DNA of 5,641 nt, taken from the NCBI GenBank assembly GCA_023247835.1, contig JAHFFU010000083.1, positions 1-5,641 on the forward strand, in the 5' to 3' direction. The position numbers and the translations under genes were made by a program. This DNA is from Candidatus Bathyarchaeota archaeon (GTDB lineage: Archaea; Thermoproteota; Bathyarchaeia; 40CM-2-53-6; FEN-987). This document shows, piece by piece, positions 1 through 5,004 of this stretch (position 1 is its first letter; every line of letters starts with the position of its first letter). Under the pieces are notes generated by a model that saw only the letters and a program-made list of their open reading frames with translations, did not search any database and was not told the origin of the DNA.

Positions 1-178
1 ATTCCTCGAATGCGGATTTGTTCCATTCGAAGTCAACCATGGCCACGTGAGATGGGTCCATAGACCTGAGCTTGATACCCTCGGGTGCCGCGTTGAAGTC
101 AGCTTCTTCAATGAGCGTGGATATCGCGGCGAGAAGGTTTTTCCAAAGTCTCGCATCACTCATCGTTGCCTTGAACAA
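1..178 (-). CDS. pcn: DNA polymerase sliding clamp PCNA, N-terminal part (runs off the left edge)
   Basis: This is the N-terminal ~59 residues of an archaeal PCNA, the ring-shaped clamp that encircles DNA and tethers polymerases, Fen1 and ligase. The translation opens MFKATMSDARLWKNLL, continues with AISTLIEEADF and PEGIKLRSMDPSHVAMVDFE, then the start of the next helix (W-N-K-S-A-F-E-E). The MDPSHVAMVDF stretch is a PCNA hallmark. A complete clamp is about 245-250 residues, so roughly three quarters lie outside the window. I chose the TTG at 178-176 over the ATG at 163 for two reasons. It gives the family-typical MFKA beginning, and a GGTGG Shine-Dalgarno sits 7 bases upstream. An in-frame TGA lies immediately before it. 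The gene follows tfs on the same strand after an 85-base gap that may hold its own promoter. Identification is confident; whether the organism has other PCNA paralogues cannot be seen. Confidence 0.93.
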   Translation of the reverse strand, partial: MFKATMSDARLWKNLLAAISTLIEEADFNAAPEGIKLRSMDPSHVAMVDFEWNKSAFEE

Positions 179-263
179 TCTTCAACCACCAAATATGCGA
201 AGGTGCTTTAGAGAGACATCTTTATGCATTTTAATTGAGCGGTGCGCGTCGGGACAATGGGTT
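179..263 (-). promoter_or_regulatory. tfs-pcna intergenic gap with possible pcna promoter and ribosome binding site
   Basis: The 85 bases between the tfs stop and the pcna start are AT-rich in the middle. Read on the minus strand, AATTAAAATGCATAAAG (about 236-220) is a weak TATA-like candidate. A start site about 25 bases downstream would leave a short leader before the TTG at 178. GGTGG at about 190-186 is a plausible Shine-Dalgarno. The promoter is inferred from composition and spacing only; read-through from tfs is equally possible. Confidence 0.35.
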
Positions 264-587
264 CTAGGAATTCTCGCGCCAAGTTGCCTCGCAACTTGTG
301 CACCGGAAGAACTGCGTTGACGACTCATCTGCCCCACGCGTTTGTACGAGCCAGTAGAATGCTTCCTTATGTCCACATTTCGGGCAGTCAACTTTCGTTT
401 TGGGCAGTGTTCGAATCTTCTGTTCTTCCTTGCCAATGACGACCACGTTCTCTTTTTGTTGCTCCAGTTTTTGCACCGTGCGCTCTGAACGTTTCGTCTC
501 GTAGCCACATTTCGGGCAACTGAGGACAACCGATTTTTGTTTCTTAGTGGGGAGGAGCGCTAAGCCGCACTTTGGGCAAAACTGCAC
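264..587 (-). CDS. tfs: Transcript-cleavage factor TFS (archaeal TFIIS-like zinc-ribbon protein)
   Basis: TFS binds RNA polymerase and stimulates cleavage of the nascent RNA in backtracked complexes, which restarts them and improves fidelity. The 107-residue length is typical. The N-terminal zinc ribbon, related to Rpb9, uses CPKC at 4-7 and CPKC at 24-27. A charged linker of about 40 residues follows. The C-terminal TFIIS-type ribbon uses CPKC at 68-71 and CTSC at 96-99. Its loop, QTRGADESSTQFFRC, carries the acidic pair D87-E88 that reaches the polymerase active site in this family. All functional residues are therefore present and the protein should be active. The start is a GTG with only weak Shine-Dalgarno sequence, 16 bases after the DUF99 stop, so it is probably co-transcribed with the upstream genes. 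The MQFCPKCG opening matches the family. RPB9-like subunit M is the alternative name, but the DE-containing C-terminal loop favours TFS. Confidence 0.93.
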   Translation of the reverse strand: MQFCPKCGLALLPTKKQKSVVLSCPKCGYETKRSERTVQKLEQQKENVVVIGKEEQKIRTLPKTKVDCPKCGHKEAFYWLVQTRGADESSTQFFRCTSCEATWRENS

Positions 588-603
588 TTTCGATAACGAC
601 CGG

Positions 604-1137
604 CTAGGCCAATCCCAGAGAGTTCCATTTAAGCGTTACTTGCTCTGCTATCAAATCCGCAACTCTCGCGGCTTCCGGAATGGGATAATCGGATGTACAG
701 GCAACATTGAATATTTCTTGAGCCCTCTCGGGGCCGATTCGGCTGGTTACAACGGAGAGATGTTTGCCATTGATCGTGAGCTCATAACAATTCGTCTTTA
801 TCGGTTCCTTGCCTTTCTTCATCGTTTCGCGGCGTTTCCCGGCAATTAATATCACAGGTAATTTGAGTTCGCGCGCCAAATCCGCGATGTGAATATCTAG
901 CCCGAGTATAGTCTGTTCTCTCGAGAGGATAACGGCATGCAATTGCGGATATTGCCTGGAATTTTTTATCGCTCTCGAGATTCTCGATATGTGGTCATGC
1001 CTGCTTAATTCTAACGAACATGTCAGAATGCCGTCTAGCCAAGAACTGCCTCTGAAAACAACGCCAATGATCAGAGTTCTATTCTTCTTTCTGGTCGTAG
1101 CACTTAGGCCTAGGATTCTAACTTCTTTCTTAAGCAA
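604..1137 (-). CDS. DUF99 (UPF0215) family protein with a substituted N-terminal acidic motif
   Basis: This 177-residue protein matches the archaeal DUF99 family, whose function is not established and which has been considered distantly related to endonuclease V. Recognisable blocks are VRILGL at 6-11, IIGVVFRGSSWLDGIL at 23-38, LHAVIL at 66-71, LPVILIAGK at 93-101, and the C-terminal IPEAARVADLIA at 153-164, close to the family PEPLRVAHLIA block. As I recall the family, the first block normally reads LGIDDG and the middle block LDGIT. Here they read LGLSATT and LSREQT, so the expected aspartates are missing. A nuclease activity is therefore doubtful. The TTG start at 1137 is 14 bases after the RNase III-like gene stop and gives a family-like LKKEVRILG opening, but its Shine-Dalgarno is poor, so the start is moderately sure. 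It is directly followed by tfs. Its position in a transcription and RNA-processing operon suggests an RNA- or DNA-related role, which is inference. Confidence 0.8.
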   Translation of the reverse strand: MLKKEVRILGLSATTRKKNRTLIIGVVFRGSSWLDGILTCSLELSRHDHISRISRAIKNSRQYPQLHAVILSREQTILGLDIHIADLARELKLPVILIAGKRRETMKKGKEPIKTNCYELTINGKHLSVVTSRIGPERAQEIFNVACTSDYPIPEAARVADLIAEQVTLKWNSLGLA

Positions 1138-1151
1138 CTGGGCTTCGCCAG

Positions 1152-1520
1152 CTAGCTGTGACCTACGCGCTCCGCGGCGAGTTTCAGCAGTGTTGAGAGC
1201 CCGGCTTCTAGGTCATCGGGGTTTTGGGTGATGATTCCTACGCTCTCCTCGATTGTGAGGAGGTTTCTCTGATAAGCCTCAACAAGAAGAGACTCTGAGG
1301 CATTTGCAAGGTCTTTCCTCGAAACCCGAGTTCCCAGGTACTTTCGCAGACCCGAGAGCCTGAAAGCCTCGGCGAGTATTCTGTCACTGACCTTGATGGC
1401 TTGAGGTTTGCCGCTAGTTTGGGTCAGAGCCAAAGAATATACGAAGTTTACGAAGGCGTCTCCCAAGCTCGCCAGTTGCTTATTGCGCATGAGCTGGCGA
1501 ATGGTCTCTGGGTTACTCAT
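1152..1520 (-). CDS. RNase III-domain-like protein, catalytic residues partly lost
   Basis: This is a short 122-residue helical protein resembling a lone RNase III endonuclease domain without a dsRNA-binding domain. The clearest match is LASLGDAFVNFVYSLAL at 16-32, corresponding to the RNase III signature (L)E-x-L-G-D-A. The Asp (D21) is kept, but the signature Glu position is occupied by A17 or S18. The second catalytic block, normally D-x-x-E-A, appears as N73-A-S-E76-S, so the Asp seems replaced by Asn while the Glu is kept. This pattern suggests a weakly active or non-catalytic fold used for RNA or protein binding. The alignment was made by eye. The ATG start overlaps the rpoL stop in an ATGA arrangement with no separate Shine-Dalgarno, implying translational coupling. 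Its placement between rpoL and DUF99 in an operon with csl4 and tfs suggests a role in RNA metabolism. Bacterial Mini-III is an analogy for size only. Confidence 0.68.
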   Translation of the reverse strand: MSNPETIRQLMRNKQLASLGDAFVNFVYSLALTQTSGKPQAIKVSDRILAEAFRLSGLRKYLGTRVSRKDLANASESLLVEAYQRNLLTIEESVGIITQNPDDLEAGLSTLLKLAAERVGHS

Positions 1521-1804
1521 CAGGGAGGCCCGACGGCCTTAGCGAATTTCTCGTTGAACTCCTTGTTGAGTTCCTGAATGCCAGCTAATGCATTTAGTAG
1601 TACTTTTTCCGGAGAAGCCTCACGTTTCGTCCTTACATAGACAATGCTTGATCTGATTAGAGGATGCGGCTGGTCGTATCCTGCAATCTCAACGTTCTTG
1701 TCCTCGAGTATGACGCTCTGAAGTAGGTTGCAGAATGTGTGATCCTCCCCAACAATCTCGATTCTTAGTTCGTTCTTCGACTTTGACAGAACTTTGACTT
1801 CCAT
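1520..1804 (-). CDS. rpoL: DNA-directed RNA polymerase subunit L (Rpo11)
   Basis: Rpo11 is the archaeal counterpart of eukaryotic Rpb11/Rpc19 and one half of the alpha-CTD-less dimer with Rpo3 (subunit D) on which the polymerase assembles. From the chosen start the protein has 94 residues, the usual size. The diagnostic block is G-E-D-H-T-F-C-N-L-L at 19-28, followed by VILEDKNVEIAGYDQPHPL at 31-49 and a C-terminal dimerisation helix (about 64-90) rich in Leu, Glu and Lys. I place the start at the ATG at 1804-1802. AGGTG lies six bases upstream, and MEVKVL is the normal family opening. An in-frame GTG at 1813 would add three residues, but it falls inside the Shine-Dalgarno itself. The gene starts a few bases after the csl4 stop and its own TGA overlaps the next ATG, so csl4, rpoL and the RNase III-like gene are tightly coupled. 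Csl4-RpoL adjacency is known in archaea. Confidence 0.95.
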   Translation of the reverse strand: MEVKVLSKSKNELRIEIVGEDHTFCNLLQSVILEDKNVEIAGYDQPHPLIRSSIVYVRTKREASPEKVLLNALAGIQELNKEFNEKFAKAVGPP

Positions 1805-1805
1805 C

Positions 1806-1815
1806 AATGACACCT
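1806..1815 (-). promoter_or_regulatory. Ribosome binding site that decides the rpoL start
   Basis: AGGTG follows directly after the csl4 TGA, with six bases to the ATG at 1804. This spacing excludes the in-frame GTG at 1813 as the main start, since that codon overlaps the site. Confidence 0.6.
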
Positions 1816-2388
1816 TCAGGCAGGTTTTTCGAAGTCTTCTGCGAGTCTCCTTCTCTCAAGGTTTCCGCATGATGGGCACTGAAGTCTTCGGTTTGTAAAC
1901 TCTAATGTGGCACCGCACTTGGAGCAGAACGCCTTGACTACCCCTAGACCGCGACCCGCGGTTGTTAGCTGCGGAATCCTGTTCGTCATATCAATTACCC
2001 GCGCCCGGATTATGTCCCCAGCTTTGCATACGTCGGACATATTCCTCTCGTACCGCGGGCTTGATGAGGAGATATGCAGAATTGCCGTGAAGGGGTTCTG
2101 CAACATCTTGTCCTCTATCTTCCATATACTCACCGTGGCCATTTTCTCCTGTGCGTGCGTAACGGAAGCAAGAACAGTTGTTCCTTCCTTCGGCAGTTGG
2201 GGTACCCTGGTATTTGGAACCACGGTTACACGCTTGTTCTTCAAGTCAATCTTCGCAGTTCCGGTGAAATTCGCGTATATCGTACCTTCTTTCTCGTAAG
2301 TCCCGGCGCCTAGAAGGAATTGCTCTACGACTCCTAATTTGTCTCCGGGGAGGACGGATTGAACCATTTCATGGGGTGTCTTACTCAA
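1816..2388 (-). CDS. csl4: Exosome RNA-binding cap protein Csl4
   Basis: Csl4 is one of the two RNA-binding cap proteins (with Rrp4) on the archaeal Rrp41/Rrp42 exosome ring; it recruits substrates and the DnaG protein for 3'-5' decay or tailing. Three parts are visible. The N-terminal domain contains SVLPGDKLGVVEQFLLGAG and GTYEKEGTIYA, close to family consensus. A central S1-type RNA-binding region spans roughly residues 60-145. The C-terminal zinc ribbon has CSKC and CPSC pairs about 12 residues apart. From the TTG at 2388 the protein is 190 residues, a normal length. That TTG gives MSKTPHEMVQS and has GGTGG eight bases upstream. The alternative GTG at 2400, four codons longer, overlaps that GGTGG and lacks its own site, though simple gene callers may prefer it. 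A 127-139 base leader with a TATA element and hairpin precedes it, so it probably heads the csl4-rpoL-RNaseIII-DUF99-tfs unit. Confidence 0.93.
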   Translation of the reverse strand: MSKTPHEMVQSVLPGDKLGVVEQFLLGAGTYEKEGTIYANFTGTAKIDLKNKRVTVVPNTRVPQLPKEGTTVLASVTHAQEKMATVSIWKIEDKMLQNPFTAILHISSSSPRYERNMSDVCKAGDIIRARVIDMTNRIPQLTTAGRGLGVVKAFCSKCGATLEFTNRRLQCPSCGNLERRRLAEDFEKPA

Positions 2389-2406
2389 ATTCCGGTCCAC
2401 CAGGCT

Positions 2407-2470
2407 TGCAATCCATACTTGGAAATCTTCGCTGAGCCGGCGATTCGAAGATATTTCTCCAGCAATTGCA
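2407..2470 (-). other. Predicted stem-loop in the csl4 5' leader
   Basis: A 7-base perfect inverted repeat, ATCTTCG (2425-2431) with CGAAGAT (2446-2452), encloses a 14-base loop. With a single bulged base at 2453 it extends by about four more pairs, including one G-U type pair, to 2421-2457. An outer repeat TGCAAT (2407-2412) with ATTGCA (2465-2470) could close the structure. It would lie inside the mRNA leader if transcription starts from the TATA element at about 2501-2507. This may be an RNA structure used for regulation of the operon, or chance. It does not form a tRNA, and no C/D-box motifs were seen. Confidence 0.35.
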
Positions 2471-2496
2471 CAGATTTGTAAGCGTTAGATTGCAGC

Positions 2497-2512
2497 CCTG
2501 TATATAAGGGCA
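2497..2512 (-). promoter_or_regulatory. TATA-box candidate for the csl4 operon
   Basis: On the minus strand the sequence reads CCCTTATATACAGGG, with the TATA core at 2507-2501. It is the best TATA-like element in the window and lies in the 127-base gap after the METTL5-like gene. A start site about 25 bases downstream (near 2477) would give a leader of roughly 90 bases. The core is flanked by a short inverted repeat (GCCCT/AGGGC), which could be an operator or coincidence. TATATA is symmetrical, so plus-strand use is not excluded, but it would run antisense into the neighbouring gene. Confidence 0.5.
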
Positions 2513-2527
2513 GGCTCACGAAAGGAA

Positions 2528-3175
2528 TTAACTTCGCTGAATTCTGACTACGTCAACTTCCACGTACTGCCTTTTCTTTCGGTGGAAAGAGAATTGATGT
2601 GGGATTTCCATTCTGGTGCTCACTCTTTCAATTTTGCCAGCTCGTCCCTGCAACCAGTGATTGAGATATCGACGGGTTGAAAACTTGTGAATGCTGTAGA
2701 CTACCGTAGCTAAGTCTAAGGCAATTTGCAGAAAACGCACATCTGCGTGTGGTTGCTTAGTGCCAAATGGTGGGTTCATGAGGACAGTATCAACCTGCCC
2801 TCGTAGACTTTCGATGTCACAAAGCACCCAGTCTACTTGCAACCCTAGCCGTTTGGCGTTCCCCGAAGCGACATCTAGGCCGAGTAAGTCTAGGTCAACT
2901 CCAACCACGTAACCCGCACCAAGCATTGAAGCGCCTAGGGCAAGCCTCCCCGTCCCTGTTCCAAGGTCTGCCACGCATTTGTTCTCAACGTCGTCGTGAA
3001 CGTAACACGCCTCGAAGAGGATCTCAGCGGCTAGGTCGGCTGGAATTGTATACTGTTCAAGGGCGACTTTCGGTTTCGGATGTGGAGCTACTTGCTGGAG
3101 TTTAATAGCCAAGTCCCGCTTACGAATGAGTACGGCTCGCGGTGGCAATGTATGTGCCCTAATCCGTGAAAGCAC
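2528..3175 (-). CDS. Archaeal METTL5-type RNA N6-adenosine methyltransferase
   Basis: This is a class I SAM-dependent methyltransferase of the archaeal group orthologous to eukaryotic METTL5, which makes one m6A in small-subunit rRNA with partner TRMT112. The family opening KPKVALEQYTIPADLAAEILF is at 34-54. SAM motif I, DLGTGTGRLALGA, is at 70-82. The acidic SAM-ribose residues VDLD are at 93-96. The catalytic N-P-P-F motif of N6-adenine methyltransferases is at 134-137, followed by GTKQPHAD and the VVYSIHK block near 158-164. The basic C-terminus (FHRKKRQYVEVDVVRI) is also family-typical. The GTG start at 3175, 9 bases after dph2, has no clear Shine-Dalgarno. It gives about 17 extra residues ahead of the usual RKRDL-type beginning, so the true start may be further in. 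Co-transcription with dph2 groups two translation-apparatus modifying enzymes. The archaeal target is inferred to be 16S rRNA from the eukaryotic orthologue. Confidence 0.88.
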   Translation of the reverse strand: MLSRIRAHTLPPRAVLIRKRDLAIKLQQVAPHPKPKVALEQYTIPADLAAEILFEACYVHDDVENKCVADLGTGTGRLALGASMLGAGYVVGVDLDLLGLDVASGNAKRLGLQVDWVLCDIESLRGQVDTVLMNPPFGTKQPHADVRFLQIALDLATVVYSIHKFSTRRYLNHWLQGRAGKIERVSTRMEIPHQFSFHRKKRQYVEVDVVRIQRS

Positions 3176-3184
3176 AATGGGTTT

Positions 3185-4201
3185 CTAATGCCACTCTTCC
3201 AATGTCATGCCTTTTGTGTAGTCGTTCCAGCTCTTCTTTCCCAGAGCTATCATGACTTCTTCCGGATTTAGAATTGGCTTGCGATATCGTTCCTGGTCAT
3301 CCGTGCTTATTCGTGGGCATGAGATTTCAACGTAAGCATCCAAGTCCGTGAAGGACTCTAAGGCCTCAGGAATCACCTCTGTTGCACAGATCAGGATAGT
3401 CGAGTAACTTTTCTCTTCGAGGAGTTCCTTCAGCCGGCGGGCGAGTGAGATGTTCATTTGGCTACTTTTCAGGCCCACAATTATGCCGATCCTCTTGGCT
3501 TCCTTGAATTTTTCAATGTTGATCCACCTTTTGCGGAGGAGCTTTCTGCAGACTTCTGTCATATCTTTCGCTGTCTGTTGGAATGGGTCAACGACGATCG
3601 TGCGTTTGCCTGTGGCCAGGGGAATTCCGAGGGCGTGAAAATCACCCCCGCTCAAAACGACGATGGCATCCACTTTCTCAGCGATTGCTCGCATGCTACC
3701 GTAATCGCATCCCAGAACCTGCCCCGGGTACTTTAGCCAACCCGAGGGCCGACCAATGAGCGTCTTCTTTCCATGTTCTTCCAGAATTTCTCTGGCTCTA
3801 TCTATCTGATGAATATGTTGGATGTTCGAGGCGAGTCCGATCACATGCTCATTCTCCAGCATTTTCACAGCTTGAATCATCGGTTCATTTATCGACATGT
3901 CCGCCCGCGCTTCGACGTACACGACGTTCTCATCAGGGAATTCACCGGGAATTTCAGCGTGGCCAAGGTGCACTAGTAGGTCCGCGTCAACATGTTTCTT
4001 CGGGTAGAGTGCGAGGTCACAGGCTCCGTAGCAAGGATCACCTGAGACGAAAACTTCAACTCCCGTTTCCTTCTCGAGTAGCTTTGCCAGTCGGAATCCT
4101 ATTGGTTTCAAGCCTTCCGGCATTTGGAGAAGGATACGTTTCGAACCGCGCCTTCTTATCTCATCTACTATTCTTTCTTCTTCTAGTCGGTACATGGTCA
4201 A
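3185..4201 (-). CDS. dph2: Diphthamide synthase radical enzyme Dph2
   Basis: Dph2 performs the first step of diphthamide synthesis: its 4Fe-4S cluster cleaves SAM in a non-canonical way to transfer a 3-amino-3-carboxypropyl group to a histidine of elongation factor aEF2. In archaea it works as a homodimer. The 338-residue length matches the family. The three cluster cysteines, one per domain, are visible: C61 in DPCYGACD, C165 in VLGCDYGS, and C295 in ISCPRIS. Other typical blocks are RILLQMPEGLKP at 22-33, DLLVHLGHAEIP at 74-85, IVVLSGGDFHALGI at 180-193 and the ILNPEE stretch near the C-terminus. The TTG at 4201 and the ATG at 4195 are both possible starts, differing by two residues. Neither has a good Shine-Dalgarno, so a leaderless or short-leader mRNA is likely. 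It is the first gene of the minus-strand series, divergent from the UbiE-like gene, with the METTL5-like gene 9 bases downstream. Confidence 0.96.
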   Translation of the reverse strand: MTMYRLEEERIVDEIRRRGSKRILLQMPEGLKPIGFRLAKLLEKETGVEVFVSGDPCYGACDLALYPKKHVDADLLVHLGHAEIPGEFPDENVVYVEARADMSINEPMIQAVKMLENEHVIGLASNIQHIHQIDRAREILEEHGKKTLIGRPSGWLKYPGQVLGCDYGSMRAIAEKVDAIVVLSGGDFHALGIPLATGKRTIVVDPFQQTAKDMTEVCRKLLRKRWINIEKFKEAKRIGIIVGLKSSQMNISLARRLKELLEEKSYSTILICATEVIPEALESFTDLDAYVEISCPRISTDDQERYRKPILNPEEVMIALGKKSWNDYTKGMTLEEWH

Positions 4202-4274
4202 ACATCGGTCTAGCAGGTTTACTGTACAACTTAACCGTTCCTTTGCATGAAAAGGTTTGAGACTAGTGACTCAG
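4202..4274. promoter_or_regulatory. Short divergent promoter region between dph2 and the UbiE-like gene
   Basis: Both outward promoters must fit in about 60-75 bases. The near-symmetrical AACTTAACCGTT (about 4228-4239) has a TTAA core. It sits roughly 35-40 bases from the likely dph2 start and 30-45 from the candidate starts on the other side, close to where archaeal TATA elements lie for short-leader transcripts. A shared bidirectional element is an inference; the match to a TATA consensus is weak on both strands. Confidence 0.3.
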
Positions 4275-4997
4275 ATGGAAATTCCCACAAGGTTCGTTGA
4301 CAAAGCGATATTCGTCAGGGCGATCTTCACAGATGTTGAGAGAGAGTACGACGCTCTGCTTCATGTAATGACCCTCTCGTTCGATTGGGTTTGGAGGAGA
4401 CGCCTGTACGCAAAAATGGATTTTTCGCGGGAGATTATGGTATTGGACCTGGCGTGTGGAACAGGCCTGATAACTTTCGACCTGAGCCGTTTGGTCAGGC
4501 CGAATGGTTTGGTTGTGGGTTTGGATCTAAGCCCTGCAATGTTGCGGGTAGCTGGTCGGAAAAAGCACAGGTTACGAGGCGGATGCCAAGTAAATTTTGT
4601 GAGGGCCGCTGGTGAGTTTCTCCCGTTTCGCGAGGGAACTTTCAGATACGTGACGGTCGGTTTGGCGTTGCGGAACTTTGGGGATAAATTGGCCGTGTTC
4701 CGCGAGACGCTCAGAGTGTTGCTTCGATTCGGATGTTTTCTTTCACTCGACTTCGTTAGACCCGAAAACGTCGCAGTATGGTGGCTCTACAGCTTCCACA
4801 TATTTCATGTTCTTCCTGCCCTCGGTGGACTGGTCTCTAGCTACTGGAGACGAACTTTGATCTATCTTGCAAACACAATATTGAAATCTTCACCAACGAA
4901 AGAAATCAGCGGGGCACTCTCTGACATCGGCTTTCGACGAACACTTTCGGAGAAGATTACCTTTGGCCTAGTTGCCTTGGTCGGCGGCCAAAAATGA
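4275..4997 (+). CDS. UbiE/MenG-type quinone C-methyltransferase
   Basis: This is a SAM-dependent methyltransferase resembling UbiE/MenG, which C-methylates the ring of demethylmenaquinone-like precursors. The visible signatures, numbered from the ATG, are an REYDALL--MTLSFDWVWRRRL segment near 24-44, SAM motif I DLACGTG at 58-64, the acidic residue in VGLDLS at 81-86, ALRNFGDK near 131-138 (family: G-L-R-N-F), and DFVRPEN at 159-165 followed by a hydrophobic W-L-Y-S-F-H segment and LPALGGLVSSYW. These match the UbiE order, including EF-x-P and P-x-x-G blocks. Starts at TTG 4257, GTG 4266 and ATG 4275 are in frame. I favour the ATG because GTGA lies five bases upstream, but leaderless GTG is possible. 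The gene is divergent from dph2 and convergent with a UbiA-like membrane protein gene. A menaquinone role is inferred; the natural quinone of the host is unknown and other lipid substrates are possible. Confidence 0.82.
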   Translation: MEIPTRFVDKAIFVRAIFTDVEREYDALLHVMTLSFDWVWRRRLYAKMDFSREIMVLDLACGTGLITFDLSRLVRPNGLVVGLDLSPAMLRVAGRKKHRLRGGCQVNFVRAAGEFLPFREGTFRYVTVGLALRNFGDKLAVFRETLRVLLRFGCFLSLDFVRPENVAVWWLYSFHIFHVLPALGGLVSSYWRRTLIYLANTILKSSPTKEISGALSDIGFRRTLSEKITFGLVALVGGQK

Positions 4998-5004
4998 GTG
5001 GGCG

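Noticed and set aside
182..529. 115-residue minus-strand open frame overlapping tfs
   Set aside because: It lies in another frame over tfs, which has complete paired zinc ribbons and the catalytic DE loop; the translation is basic, low-complexity and matches nothing I recognise.
1907..2299. 130-residue plus-strand open frame antisense to csl4
   Set aside because: It is a shadow of csl4, whose S1 and zinc-ribbon residues are clear. It has no family features or convincing start.
2421..2470. tRNA-like T-loop sequence (ATTCGAA / TTCGAAT) in the csl4 leader
   Set aside because: The residues flanking the loop cannot form a proper T stem on either strand, and no acceptor, D or anticodon arms line up.
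4385..4615. 76-residue plus-strand open frame inside the UbiE-like gene
   Set aside because: It is an out-of-frame shadow; the overlapping frame contains intact SAM motif I and UbiE signatures.
4989..5004. Short T-run (minus strand) between the convergent genes as a terminator
   Set aside because: Only five T residues, within the end of the opposite coding region, with no repeats; too weak to call, although archaeal terminators can be short T-runs.
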